This document shows, piece by piece, positions 8,187 through 16,678 of a stretch of 64,000 nucleotides of DNA. The notes below the pieces were generated by a model. That model was not told the DNA's origin and ran no database searches. It saw only the letters and a program-made list of their open reading frames with translations. This DNA is from Alteromonadaceae bacterium Bs31 (GTDB lineage Bacteria > Pseudomonadota > Gammaproteobacteria > Pseudomonadales > Cellvibrionaceae): contig FXAI01000003.1 in NCBI GenBank assembly GCA_900177435.1, forward strand, positions 379,254-443,253. The letters run 5' to 3'. A program made the translations under genes and the position numbers. Position 1 is the first letter of the stretch. The number at the start of each line of letters is the position of its first letter.

Positions 8187-10517
8187 ATGATATTTCACCA
8201 GAAACCCAAAAACTCGCTAGTGCGCGCCGTAAAGCGTTCACTGGGCGTTGTTGGGGCAACATTAGCTTTATCGGCGACAAGCCAGATAGCACTGGCTTCG
8301 TGCGAGTATGTTATTACCAACCAATGGGGAGCAGGCTTTACTGCGGAGATTCGAATTAATAATGACAGTTCCAGCCCGATTAATGGCTGGGATGTAAGCT
8401 GGCAGTATGGCGGTAACAATCGCGTAAGTGGTGTTTGGAATGCCAACTCTTCCGGAGACAACCCCTACAGCGCAAGCAATCTAAGCTGGAATGGCACTAT
8501 CGCCCCCGGCCAGTCTGCCGCTTTTGGCCTGCAGGGAACGTCACCCGATGGTGTTGAAGCAGATGTTGTGGTCACAGGTGCCGCCTGCTCCGGAGGGACA
8601 ACTTCGTCCTCATCCAGCTCTTCGTCCAGCTCCAGCAGCTCGTCAAGTAGCTCATCTTCGTCAAGCAGCTCAAACAGCTCCAGCTCTTCTTCATCCAGCA
8701 GCTCTTCGTCATCAAGTTCATCGTCATCCAGCTCCAGCTCTTCAAGTTCGGGCGGCAGTGGCACTTGCAGTGGTGTGAATGTTTACCCCAACTGGACCTC
8801 CAGAGACTGGGAAGGCGGAAGCAATAACCATGCGGCAGCCGGCGATAGAATGGTTTATCAGAACACCCTCTATCAGGCTAACTGGTACACCAACAGTATT
8901 CCTGGCAGTGACTACTCCTGGACAAGCCTGGGTGGCTGCGGCAATACCTCCAGCAGCTCCAGCTCTTCCAGTTCGAGCTCATCCAGCAGCAGCTCAAGCT
9001 CCTCAAGTTCCAGTTCCAGCTCATCCAGCAGTAGCTCTAGCTCCAACAGCTCAAGCACATCCAGCAGCAGTTCTAGCTCCAGCAGCAGCTCAAGTTCTAG
9101 CTCGTCTAGCAGCAGCTCCAGTAGTTCTAGCTCATCAAGCAGCTCAAGCTCTTCATCCAGTTCCAGCTCATCCGGCGGAGACTATGAGGTGCCTGAAGAT
9201 GACTTTGCCATTAATGGCGGCGTTGAAGATGGCATCACCAGCTGGGGAACACGAAACTCCACACTCACTCGCTCTACTGCAGACAGTCACAGTGGCGAAG
9301 CAAGCGCACTGGTAACAGGAAGAACGGCTTTCTGGAACGGGCTGACATTTACTGTAGACCCTCTCACCGATGGCAACGAATACGATGTAGCCGTTTGGGT
9401 AAAACTGGCCCCAGGGGAGCCGGATGCCGAAGTTCATCTCACCGCTAAAAAAGTGGATGACGACGACGCAGAAACCTTCCTGGAGTATGAGAGACTGGCC
9501 TCGGTTGTCGCAACTGCCGATGAATGGAGCTTGCTACAAGGCTATTACACCTATATCAATACCACGCCGTTTCAGAGCTTTATTATTGAATCTGAAAGCG
9601 ACACCGCCAGCTTCTATGCCGACGACTTCTCCATTGGCGGCCAGGTTGATGAAGTAGAAATTCCTGATTACGGCTTCTTCGTGGGCAATATCACCACCAA
9701 CGGCAATGTTCGTTCAGACTTCCTGGACTTCTGGAATCAAATTACACCGGAAAACGAAGGTAAGTGGGGTTCGGTGGAAAGCACCCGCGACCAGTACAAC
9801 TGGAGTGGCCAGGACAGGGCCTACAACTTTGCTATTGCCAACAACATTCCGTTCAAAGCACACACCTTTGTATGGGGCAGTCAGGCACCCAACTGGATTA
9901 ACAGCCTCAGTGCCAATGAACAGGCGGCAGAAATCGAAGAGTGGATTAAAGATTACTGCACACGCTACCCGGCCACCGCAATGATTGACGTTGTTAACGA
10001 GGCGACACCAGGGCACGCTCCAGCCACCTTTGCAGAGAACGCCTTTGGTAGCGATTGGATAATTCGCTCCTTTGAACTGGCCCGTCAGTACTGCCCGAAA
10101 GCAACACTGATCCTGAACGACTACAACGTGCTTATATGGAATACCAACGAATTCCTGGCTATGGCTCAAGCTGCTGTATCTGCGGGTGTAGTGGATGCTA
10201 TTGGTGTTCAGGCCCACGGCCTGGAGTCTTTGTCGGCCAGCCAGCTACAAAGCGCACTTAATCGCGTTGCCTCTCTTGGTTTGCCTATCTATGTGTCTGA
10301 ATATGACATCAACGAAGGTGACGACCAGAAGCAATTGCAGATCATGCAGGAGCAGTTCCCTGTGTTCTACAACCATAACTCTGTAGTCGGTATTACCATT
10401 TGGGGCTATGTGGTAGGCGCAACGTGGAGAGCGAATACCGGCCTCATCTATGACAATGGTAACCCGCGCCCTGCCATGACTTGGTTGATGGACTACGTGG
10501 AAAACAATCCCAAGTAA
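8187..10517 (+). CDS. Secreted modular GH10 endo-xylanase (CBM2-CBM5-CBM22-like-GH10)
   Basis: This is a 776-residue secreted enzyme. A signal peptide (to about Ala37) is followed by a CBM2 between Cys39 and Cys134, a polyserine linker (about 140-188), a CBM5-type domain from Cys194 to Cys251 with YPNW and YQANWYT, a longer polyserine linker (about 255-328), a CBM22/CBM4_9-like domain (about 335-485) and the GH10 barrel (about 495-776). Catalytic residues are the acid/base Glu605 in VVNEAT and the nucleophile Glu705 in YVSEYDI; TPENEGKW is the GH10 substrate strand. It should cleave beta-1,4-xylan while CBM2 and CBM5 hold it on crystalline polysaccharide. It is monocistronic, with a strong terminator at 10545. 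Confidence 0.95.
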   Translation: MIFHQKPKNSLVRAVKRSLGVVGATLALSATSQIALASCEYVITNQWGAGFTAEIRINNDSSSPINGWDVSWQYGGNNRVSGVWNANSSGDNPYSASNLSWNGTIAPGQSAAFGLQGTSPDGVEADVVVTGAACSGGTTSSSSSSSSSSSSSSSSSSSSSSSNSSSSSSSSSSSSSSSSSSSSSSSSSGGSGTCSGVNVYPNWTSRDWEGGSNNHAAAGDRMVYQNTLYQANWYTNSIPGSDYSWTSLGGCGNTSSSSSSSSSSSSSSSSSSSSSSSSSSSSSSSSNSSSTSSSSSSSSSSSSSSSSSSSSSSSSSSSSSSSSSSSSSSGGDYEVPEDDFAINGGVEDGITSWGTRNSTLTRSTADSHSGEASALVTGRTAFWNGLTFTVDPLTDGNEYDVAVWVKLAPGEPDAEVHLTAKKVDDDDAETFLEYERLASVVATADEWSLLQGYYTYINTTPFQSFIIESESDTASFYADDFSIGGQVDEVEIPDYGFFVGNITTNGNVRSDFLDFWNQITPENEGKWGSVESTRDQYNWSGQDRAYNFAIANNIPFKAHTFVWGSQAPNWINSLSANEQAAEIEEWIKDYCTRYPATAMIDVVNEATPGHAPATFAENAFGSDWIIRSFELARQYCPKATLILNDYNVLIWNTNEFLAMAQAAVSAGVVDAIGVQAHGLESLSASQLQSALNRVASLGLPIYVSEYDINEGDDQKQLQIMQEQFPVFYNHNSVVGITIWGYVVGATWRANTGLIYDNGNPRPAMTWLMDYVENNPK

Positions 10518-10544
10518 ATATTTTCAGTAAATTGTTCACAAGCA

Positions 10545-10577
10545 AGCCCCTTCGCTAAAGCGAAGGGGCTTTTTTTT
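10545..10577 (+). terminator. Rho-independent terminator of the xylanase gene
   Basis: An 11-bp perfect stem AGCCCCTTCGC / GCGAAGGGGCT closes a TAAA loop and is followed by seven T residues, 27 bp after the stop codon. Confidence 0.93.
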
Positions 10578-10693
10578 GCGTCAAACACCAATGGGAATAA
10601 AGCGCCGAGCCTACTTAAGACCTTACATCAAAGCCTGCAACAATAAGCCGAAGGGTAAATTTACTTGAATCAAAAAGCTAAGGAAGCTCTGAG

Positions 10694-11551
10694 CTAAGCG
10701 GTAAGCTGCCCTGCCTGATAGTCTGCTATTGCCTGCTCTATTTCAGCCACCGTATTCATCACAAAAGGCCCATACTGAACAATTGGCTGCTTAAGCGGCT
10801 TGCCCGCCAATAGAAGAACGCGGGATATTTCTTGCGCGGTATTTTCAATGGCCACGGCACCTGCTCCATCAAAACGAGATAAGGTCTGACTCTGCGCTTG
10901 CACTTCAGCGGCGCCCAAGCTCACCTCGCCCTCATAGGTATATACCAAGCTGTGATAAGCCTCTGGCACTGGCAACTCAAGCTTTGCTTGGGGCTGCAGG
11001 TGAATATCCAAAAACAGAACATCTGTATCCTCTATTGCAAAGTAACCCTTCAGCTGTTCTCCCTCAAGTTCAACACTGCCCGCAATAGCTTTAATACAAT
11101 AGTCCGGATGCTGGTAAACAGGAATATCCTGTGCTTTACCTTCCTTGTAGTCGGCGGGCGCCATTTTTTTCTCTGCCGGCAAATTTACCCACAACTGAAA
11201 GCCCCGCATCTTCCCTTCCGTTTGCCTGGGCATTTCAGAGTGAATAACACCGCTCCCGGCATTCATCCACTGTACGTCGCCACCGTCGATCAATCCTATA
11301 TTTCCCATATGATCCTTATGCTCCATCTTTCCTTGCAGCATATAGGTCACTGTTTGAAAACCCCGGTGAGGATGAGAAGGAAAACCACCGATGTAGTCAG
11401 AAGCCTGCTGTGAGCCAAACTCATCCAGCATTAAAAAAGGATCAAAACGCTCGGGCCCCTGTCCACCGAATACCCGGAGTAACTTAACGCCATCGCCATC
11501 GGACGCCGGTTTTGCGCGTATTTGTTCAACTACTCCGCGCAAGTTATTCAT
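10694..11551 (-). CDS. Pirin family protein
   Basis: This is a 285-residue bicupin of the pirin family. The metal-binding N-terminal cupin shows the typical SHPHRGFQTVTYMLQG, MEHKDHMGN and GSGVIHSEM motifs that supply the His/Glu ligands. The C-terminal cupin lacks them, as is usual. Bacterial pirins include quercetin 2,3-dioxygenase-like enzymes (YhhW) and regulators of central metabolism; the exact role here is unknown. Its ATG overlaps the azoR stop by 4 bp (ATGA), so the two are translationally coupled. The pair is probably controlled by the divergent LysR gene at 12271. Confidence 0.93.
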   Translation of the reverse strand: MNNLRGVVEQIRAKPASDGDGVKLLRVFGGQGPERFDPFLMLDEFGSQQASDYIGGFPSHPHRGFQTVTYMLQGKMEHKDHMGNIGLIDGGDVQWMNAGSGVIHSEMPRQTEGKMRGFQLWVNLPAEKKMAPADYKEGKAQDIPVYQHPDYCIKAIAGSVELEGEQLKGYFAIEDTDVLFLDIHLQPQAKLELPVPEAYHSLVYTYEGEVSLGAAEVQAQSQTLSRFDGAGAVAIENTAQEISRVLLLAGKPLKQPIVQYGPFVMNTVAEIEQAIADYQAGQLTA

Positions 11552-12150
11552 GCAGCCTCCTCAGAAAACCTCAGTTGCTGAACATGTGAATGGATCTCCG
11601 CTTGTGCTTTTGAGATGGCTTGTTCACGACTATCACCGGACATGTTCAAGCCCTCCGCATAGATGAAAACAACATCATTTAAGCCCAAAAAACCGAGCAT
11701 GGTTTTTAGATAGGCGCTCTGAGTATCGGAAGCTGCGCCCAAATGCACGCCCCCTCGGGTGGTAAGCACAAAAACTTTTTTATCCTTTAAAAGCCCCACC
11801 GGGCCATTTTCGGTGTACTTAAATGTGGTACCGGCTCGCGCCACGTGATCGAACCAGGCCTTCAAGCTTGAGGGGATAGCAAAGTTGTACATTGGTGCCG
11901 CCAGTACCAGCACATCGGCGGCAATCAACTCAGCAATTAAAGTATCGGCTAATTCCGCCTTGCCTTCGCCAATTTGCGTAATAGTTTCCGCACTAAAATG
12001 AGGTACAGGCTCTACACTCAAATCTCGATGAGTAACATTGAGCTCTTCACCACGGGCCTCAATGTTAGCGATTAAGTGCTGACCCAACTGGTTTGATACA
12101 CCCGCGCCACCAAAAATACTCGAATCAATATGTAAAACTGTCGTTGCCAT
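11548..12150 (-). CDS. azoR: FMN-dependent NADH-azoreductase
   Basis: This is a 200-residue flavodoxin-fold quinone/azo reductase. LHIDSSIFGGAGVSNQL is the FMN-phosphate loop, APMYNFAIPSSLKAWFDH is the hallmark flavin-binding segment and LTTRGG is the second flavin contact. AzoR reduces quinones and azo compounds by two-electron transfer from NADH and protects against electrophile stress. It is the first gene of a two-gene unit with pirin (4-bp overlap), divergent from a LysR regulator with 120 bp between starts. That arrangement suggests induction by a quinone-like or electrophilic effector. Confidence 0.94.
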   Translation of the reverse strand: MATTVLHIDSSIFGGAGVSNQLGQHLIANIEARGEELNVTHRDLSVEPVPHFSAETITQIGEGKAELADTLIAELIAADVLVLAAPMYNFAIPSSLKAWFDHVARAGTTFKYTENGPVGLLKDKKVFVLTTRGGVHLGAASDTQSAYLKTMLGFLGLNDVVFIYAEGLNMSGDSREQAISKAQAEIHSHVQQLRFSEEAA

Positions 12151-12213
12151 AAGCTAGCTCCAATAAAATTTGCGTAGACTTTCTCTTTACTTGCACTCAT
12201 CATAGACCTTAAT

Positions 12214-12225
12214 ATTCGATTGAAT
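12214..12225. promoter_or_regulatory. Possible LysR operator in the azoR-lysR divergent promoter
   Basis: The 120-bp divergent region contains ATTCGATTGAAT, an imperfect dyad, about 64 bp from the azoR start and 46 bp from the LysR start. The position suits a LysR-type site but no experimental consensus was applied. Confidence 0.3.
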
Positions 12226-12270
12226 GCACGCTATTTTTGACCAAAATAATCAACTATTTCGATCAATCCT

Positions 12271-13149
12271 ATGAAGATCACCCTTGAACAATGGCAGACT
12301 TTTGTCACCGTTGTGGATGAAGGCAGCTTTGCCAAAGCCGCTGAAGTACTCAACAAAAGTCAGAGCAGCATTAGTTACATAATCGCAAAGCTGCAAGAAC
12401 AACTACCCACCCCTCCGCTCTCCCAGCAAGGGCGCAAAGCAGAGGTGACAGACGCAGGGAAGGTCTTGTATCGACATGCGAAAAACCTGTTGAAGGACGC
12501 AGACGATATCGAGAAAGCCGCGCAATACCTGGCAAGCGGCTGGGAACCGGAGGTGACGATTGCAGCAGATGCCATCACCCCCATGAGCAAAATCCTTTGT
12601 GCACTGCAGGATTTTTCCAAGACCAGCCCAAGTACACGCATACGCCTACTGGAAACCACCCTGTCCGGAACAGACGAAGCACTGCTAAGCAAGCAGGCAG
12701 ACATCGCCATTACAGCCCGCATACCCCCCGGCTTCTTTGGCGAGCCTATTGGCAGTGCAAGCATGGTGCCGGTGGCCAGTCCAAAACACCCGCTACTGCG
12801 GCATGAGCATAAAATTAGCGAGAAAGAATTAAAGCAACATCGACAAATTGTAGTGAGGGACTCCGGTACTAAACGGGAGTTAGATGCGGGCTGGCTGGGT
12901 GCCGATCAGCGTTGGACGGTGTCCTATTTTTCCACCAGTATAGAATCCGTTAAGGCCGGCCTGGGTTTCGCATTCATACCTCAAACCCATATTGAACAGG
13001 AACTGGCTGAGGGTAGCCTTAGACTACTGCCGCTCGCCATTGGTGGAGCAAGAGATATTCCCCTCTATGTAATTATCGGCGCGCAAAGCTCTGCTGGGCC
13101 AGCGGTAACGACCGTAGCAAAAAAATTGATAAAGCACCTGAAAACCTGA
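12271..13149 (+). CDS. LysR-type transcriptional regulator
   Basis: This 292-residue protein has an N-terminal winged helix-turn-helix (LEQWQTFVTVVDEGSFAKAAEVLNKSQSSISYII) and a periplasmic-binding-like effector domain from about residue 90. It is divergent from azoR-pirin, which is the usual arrangement for a regulator of that unit. The effector is unknown; electrophiles or quinones are an inference from the azoR function. No downstream gene in the same direction is close enough to be cotranscribed. Confidence 0.92.
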   Translation: MKITLEQWQTFVTVVDEGSFAKAAEVLNKSQSSISYIIAKLQEQLPTPPLSQQGRKAEVTDAGKVLYRHAKNLLKDADDIEKAAQYLASGWEPEVTIAADAITPMSKILCALQDFSKTSPSTRIRLLETTLSGTDEALLSKQADIAITARIPPGFFGEPIGSASMVPVASPKHPLLRHEHKISEKELKQHRQIVVRDSGTKRELDAGWLGADQRWTVSYFSTSIESVKAGLGFAFIPQTHIEQELAEGSLRLLPLAIGGARDIPLYVIIGAQSSAGPAVTTVAKKLIKHLKT

Positions 13150-13249
13150 CCACTTGAACATTGCAATAGCAGGCACAGCTTAAGCCTTACGCTTAGAGAA
13201 AGCATGTTAGCGCAAGATCACAAACACGGCCAAAACAGAACACCGCAAA

Positions 13250-13269
13250 TACTGTTTATAAATACAGTT
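13250..13269. promoter_or_regulatory. LexA-type SOS box upstream of the GFA-family gene
   Basis: The sequence TACTGTTTATAAATACAGTT matches the LexA consensus CTGT-N8-ACAG with an AT-rich centre. It lies 50 bp upstream of the ATG at 13319, with a TATTAT element just after it, so LexA bound here should block RNA polymerase. Confidence 0.7.
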
Positions 13270-13318
13270 TTACGCTATTATTCGGCACACGACAAAACAC
13301 AATTAAAAAAGGTGATTT

Positions 13319-13714
13319 ATGATCAAAGGAAGTTGTTGTTGCGGAGCCATTCAATTTGAACTAAGCGAACAGCCTGGCATGATGGGCACCTGCCACTGCA
13401 GTAGATGCCGTAAAGTTGGCGCAAGTCATTTAGTTTTTGTCAAAGCGGAGTCGTTTAAGTTAAGCCGTGGCCTCGATAAAATTTCGACCTTTAAAGCTGA
13501 GCCGCCCTACAAGTACGACAGGTGTTTTTGTTCCGTTTGCGGCACATCCCTTGGAGAAGTCCTATCAAAGGGCGACTCCTTTCCCGTAGCGGCCAACTGC
13601 CTGGATGGCGATATCGACATAGAAAACCAGTTTCACGAATTTGTGTCAGAAAAACCAAGCTGGCTTAAAATTGGCGACAAGGCAAAACAGTTTGAAGAAC
13701 ATCCCTTTAAGTAA
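13319..13714 (+). CDS. GFA family (CENP-V/GFA domain) zinc protein
   Basis: This is a 131-residue protein of the GFA/CENP-V family, named after the glutathione-dependent formaldehyde-activating enzyme. The zinc ligands are visible: SCCCG at residues 5-9, CHCSRC near 25-30 and CFCSVCG near 65-70. Most bacterial single-domain members have no proven reaction, so an enzymatic role in formaldehyde handling is only a family association. A consensus LexA box sits in its promoter region, which suggests DNA-damage induction. The ribosome site is AAAAAAGGTGATTT before the ATG. Confidence 0.9.
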   Translation: MIKGSCCCGAIQFELSEQPGMMGTCHCSRCRKVGASHLVFVKAESFKLSRGLDKISTFKAEPPYKYDRCFCSVCGTSLGEVLSKGDSFPVAANCLDGDIDIENQFHEFVSEKPSWLKIGDKAKQFEEHPFK

Positions 13715-13882
13715 CAAACATAAGCTGCGCGCTAGCTGCATAGCGCGAATCATTAAGGCGACGATCGAAGGGCATAAACTGCTTTCCTTAACTCGCACAT
13801 TGTTTATAAAACCAGAGAACGCAGAGATTTTACCAGTGCGTCTCTACTATTTTTTTAAGCTCTTGTGGCAGGAGAAACAATT

Positions 13883-14719
13883 GTGAGAATTATAGTCCTA
13901 ATATCGATAATTATTCTTTTATCCTGCAAGGGCAAACCAGAAAATAATATGCACTGGGAAAAACCGGAGTCTATCACCATCGATTGCAGCGATTATTTTA
14001 ACCTTAAAACCAGCCAAGGCGTACTGAACAATAACGTATGGAATAAAAATGCGGCAAATAGCAAGCCCTGGAGCCAATGCTTGGAAAAAAGAGTCGTAGA
14101 GGGGGAAAACCAGTTTGGTTGGTCGTGGTCATGGCCGACAGGCAGGCGGGTTATCTATGCCTACCCGCAAATAAAAATCGGCGCGTCACCCTGGGCTCCA
14201 GAGCCTAAAATGGATACCGCCTTCCCCTTAAAAATTTCAGAACTTAAAAAGATAGATATATCACACGAATTGGAGATCAGCACTAACGGAGACCATAACA
14301 TCGCTACCACAATGTGGCTGGTTAACGAAGCGTATAAGGGAGATAAAGCAAACACGGCTATAATTGCAGCGGAGCTTATGATTTGGACCTATTCAACAGC
14401 CGCACACTTTGATCCCGCAGGCCAAAATATAGGCGAGCTCACGGTTGGCGATACTCAATGGCAAGTATGGTATCAAAATGATTGGCAAGATCAGTCCGGA
14501 GCCAACAGTAACCAATGGGCAATTGTTTCGTTTAGAAACAAGAAACCCTCCATGAGCGCTCGCATTCCCGCAATGGGACTTCTACAATATGCTCTGCGAA
14601 AGGGTTTAATCTCGAAGGACTTGTACATCGCAGACGTAGAGCTGGGAAACGAGATCATGAGCGGGTCTGGCATTAGCTGGGTAAAAGAGTTTAAAGTTCA
14701 TTACGAAAAAGAACATTAA
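13883..14719 (+). CDS. GH12 family endoglucanase, lipoprotein
   Basis: With the GTG at 13883 (preceded by AGGAGAAACAATT) the protein has 278 residues and begins with a lipoprotein signal ending ILLSC (Cys15), so it should be tethered to the outer membrane. The remainder fits glycoside hydrolase family 12, a beta-jelly roll acting on beta-1,4- or mixed-linkage glucans or xyloglucan. The likely nucleophile is Glu164 in AAELMIW and the acid/base Glu257 in ELGNEIMSG; TQWQVWYQND is the typical inner strand. There is no binding module or linker, unlike the other glycosidases here, consistent with work on soluble or already released polymer near the cell. A longer frame from GTG 13865 is less likely. 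Confidence 0.82.
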   Translation: MRIIVLISIIILLSCKGKPENNMHWEKPESITIDCSDYFNLKTSQGVLNNNVWNKNAANSKPWSQCLEKRVVEGENQFGWSWSWPTGRRVIYAYPQIKIGASPWAPEPKMDTAFPLKISELKKIDISHELEISTNGDHNIATTMWLVNEAYKGDKANTAIIAAELMIWTYSTAAHFDPAGQNIGELTVGDTQWQVWYQNDWQDQSGANSNQWAIVSFRNKKPSMSARIPAMGLLQYALRKGLISKDLYIADVELGNEIMSGSGISWVKEFKVHYEKEH

Positions 14720-14864
14720 TCCGTTTAAGCCAAGCGCACTTATGGCTTGACTATTTCACTGCCGCTACGGCAGAAAAATGCGTAGAGATAAATACAGCAC
14801 TTTCCTTGAGCAAGGCTTATAGGTCCTCCACCCGTTCACCATTAGTCGCCCGAAGGTAGGCACC

Positions 14865-15524
14865 TTGATATCTAAATTACCAAAATGGATTGAATACGGT
14901 GCATTTATTTTAGCCCTTGTGGCAGGCTGCATAAACGCAATTGGTTTATTGGGCTTTGAGCATCAATCGGTCTCTCACCTTTCGGGAACGGCAACGCTGC
15001 TTGGCACCAGCATTCTCAATGAGTCAATCCAACGCTCCCTTTATTTGGCCGGAGTATTGTTCACTTTTTTTATCGGTGCCTCTATTTCCGGGTTCTTGCT
15101 GCACGGGGCCAGCTTAAAGCTCGGACGTCACTACGACACAGCCTTGGTAATTGAATCCGTGCTCATTTTCACTGCGCTTTATTTACTCTCTAAAGGGGTT
15201 TTTTATGGTCATTATGCCGCATCTGCCGCTTGCGGCATGCAAAATGCGCTGGCCACCACCTACAGCGGGGCAATAATACGTACAACCCACCTTACAGGCA
15301 TTTTCACAGACCTGGGCATAATGTTCGGTTCGATCTTGCGTGGAAAATCTTTTGATAAAAGAAAAGCCATACTATTCACGCTAATAATTACAGGTTTTAT
15401 TGTTGGCGGAATAATCGGCACCTTTTTATTCGGGCTTTACTATTTTAAGGCCTTATTAGCCCCGGGTTTTATTTGCTTGATATTGGCGGCGTGCTATCGC
15501 GTGTACTCGAAAAAATATAGCTGA
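14865..15524 (+). CDS. DUF1275 (YoaK-like) membrane protein
   Basis: This 219-residue integral membrane protein has about six hydrophobic segments and fits the DUF1275/YoaK family. The conserved early block ALVAGCINAIG...SHLSGTATLLG and the mid block GMQNALA...IIRTTHLTGIFTDLG are typical. Its function is unknown. The start appears to be TTG at 14865, after AAGGTAGGCACC; there is no better ATG upstream. A bidirectional terminator follows at 15581. Confidence 0.83.
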   Translation: MISKLPKWIEYGAFILALVAGCINAIGLLGFEHQSVSHLSGTATLLGTSILNESIQRSLYLAGVLFTFFIGASISGFLLHGASLKLGRHYDTALVIESVLIFTALYLLSKGVFYGHYAASAACGMQNALATTYSGAIIRTTHLTGIFTDLGIMFGSILRGKSFDKRKAILFTLIITGFIVGGIIGTFLFGLYYFKALLAPGFICLILAACYRVYSKKYS

Positions 15525-15580
15525 ATAATCTGTGCTGAATTCTAAGCAGCGCCCAAGGAATCAAAATCAGCAGGCATAAA

Positions 15581-15620
15581 AAAGCCCGAGGTAGGGGATA
15601 GATAACCTCGGGCTTTTCTT
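15581..15620. terminator. Bidirectional terminator, duplicate of the one at 35674
   Basis: The arms AAAGCCCGAGGT and ACCTCGGGCTTTT enclose a loop of about 12 nt, with T-rich tails on both strands. It can end DUF1275 transcripts. It is nearly identical to the terminator of the 1295-residue cellulase gene. Confidence 0.88.
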
Positions 15621-15657
15621 AAAGAGGGCTAAAGACTATTTAGCCCTTATTGATGGG

Positions 15658-15748
15658 GCTAATCACTTAGTCCCAAAGGCGGAACAACATATTCCACTTA
15701 GTCTCATTGGGTGTAGTCCATACACCCCAGTCAGTGGTGTTGCTGATT
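15658..15748 (-). pseudogene. 3' remnant of a GH5 cellulase gene
   Basis: Read on the minus strand, 15748-15667 encodes ISNTTDWGVWTTPNETKW followed by NMLFRLWD and a stop. This is identical to the last residues of the 1295-residue cellulase that ends at 35759. Nucleotide similarity continues past the stop through the terminator to about 15570 (matching 35660-35840, roughly 170 bp). Similarity stops sharply at 15748, where a palindromic element begins. No upstream part of the gene remains here, so this is a leftover of a deleted or recombined copy. Confidence 0.9.
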
Positions 15749-16015
15749 TACGGCTGTGCGTCGGTTAAAGCGTAGGGTGGGTAAGCCGAAGGCGCCTCCC
15801 ACGCGGGTCGGAGGTGGTACTTGGAGCTCCGGTTGAAAAATGGAAATTTGCTGCGGTATTTGTTTTAAATTTATTTGAGGTGCGTAATTTGGGCTGTGTC
15901 CCGCCGGGAGGCGCTTCGCTCGACAACTGCTCCTGCATTGCACTAATACAGCACATTCTTGTGGCTATGCGTCGTTCTAGTATCCGACATCCATGTCGGG
16001 ATTACCCGGCCTACG
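15749..16015. mobile_element. MITE-like palindromic element, copy 1 (with internal insertion)
   Basis: The left end reads TACGGCTGTGCG...GTAAGCCGAAGGCGCCTCC, and the right end is its imperfect inverse (CGGGAGGCGCTTCGCT...TACCCGGCCTACG). The interior aligns with copy 2, including CGTAATTTGGG before GTGTCCCGCC. About 80 bp, itself containing a small ATCCGACAT/ATGTCGGGAT dyad, interrupts the right arm. It carries no coding capacity. Its left edge abuts the GH5 remnant. Confidence 0.7.
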
Positions 16016-16045
16016 CATATATTTTTTATAACGGGGTGGTTTTTT

Positions 16046-16387
16046 ATGCGGTGGTTTTTTTGTTTTTATTTCGTGTTTTTAGCAGGGTTTTCGCAGGCGG
16101 AGGACGTGTCTACCGGTTTTGGAAAAATTTCACGGGTTCATTTCTGGTGGGGTATTGATGGTCCTTTGGTTCTGCACTCGCAAATGGGGAGAAACCCGGG
16201 TTGTGGGCGTGCGGATCAATATATTTTGAGTGCTAATCACCCACAATATGATGAGATTTATGCGCTGATTCTCGCCGCATCTATGGCCGATAAATCGGTT
16301 TCACTTGTTTTGCATAACAAAGAATGCCCGGGAAGCTATCCCTCAATTAAGCATGTCTATGTTTGTCCTGATGGGGATGCTTGTTGA
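16046..16387 (+). CDS. Small secreted two-Cys repeat-cluster protein (member 1)
   Basis: This is a 113-residue predicted exported protein, taking the ATG at 16046 that begins a signal peptide (MRWFFCFYFVFLAGFSQA). I do not recognise a named family. The mature part aligns with four or five neighbours through a Cys, an aromatic position (DQYIL), a helix-like YALILAASMADKSV segment and a later Cys. It is the first of a same-strand run extending to 18396. The start lies only 30 bp after the palindromic element, so the promoter may be within that element. The ribosome site (GGGGTGG) is weak. Confidence 0.6.
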   Translation: MRWFFCFYFVFLAGFSQAEDVSTGFGKISRVHFWWGIDGPLVLHSQMGRNPGCGRADQYILSANHPQYDEIYALILAASMADKSVSLVLHNKECPGSYPSIKHVYVCPDGDAC

Positions 16388-16453
16388 TGTTCTCCGAACC
16401 ATTGTCATACCTAGCCTAGGAAACGGGCCTTGATCCCGGATTTGGATGGACGG

Positions 16454-16644
16454 CCGTACGCCGTGTAAAGCGTAGGGTGGGTAAGCCGAAGGCGCCTCCC
16501 ACGCGGGCCGGAGTTGGAGCTTGGGTTACGGTTAATTAAACTTCTGAAAATGGGGTTTTTGATTTACATTCATTTTCGGTACGTAATTTGGGTGGTGTCC
16601 CGCCGGGAGGCGCTTCGCTTACCCGGCCTACGTACTACGTACGG
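16454..16644. mobile_element. MITE-like palindromic element, copy 2
   Basis: This 191-bp element is bounded by inverted repeats of roughly 50 bp. The left is CCGTACGCCGTG then GTAGGGTGGGTAAGCC and GGCGCCTCCC; the right is the inverse, GGGAGGCGCTTCGC then TTACCCGGCC and TACGTACGG. It has no ORF. It shares sequence with copy 1 over its whole length except copy 1's insertion. It has the form of a non-autonomous palindromic element. Confidence 0.75.
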
Positions 16645-16678
16645 ATTGCCATGGCTATTGAAAAAATAAATATAAATA

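Noticed and set aside
8465-8764. Minus-strand open frame rich in Glu, Asp and Leu opposite the GH10 gene
   Set aside because: It is the reverse of the polyserine linker DNA; Ser codons AGC/TCN read backwards as acidic and Leu-like codons. Similar shadows occur at 34173-34382, 37368-37667, 40383-40715 and 53033-53344.
15814-16158. 114-residue frame overlapping element copy 1
   Set aside because: It consists mostly of palindromic element sequence and overlaps the start of the better-supported small secreted gene in another frame.
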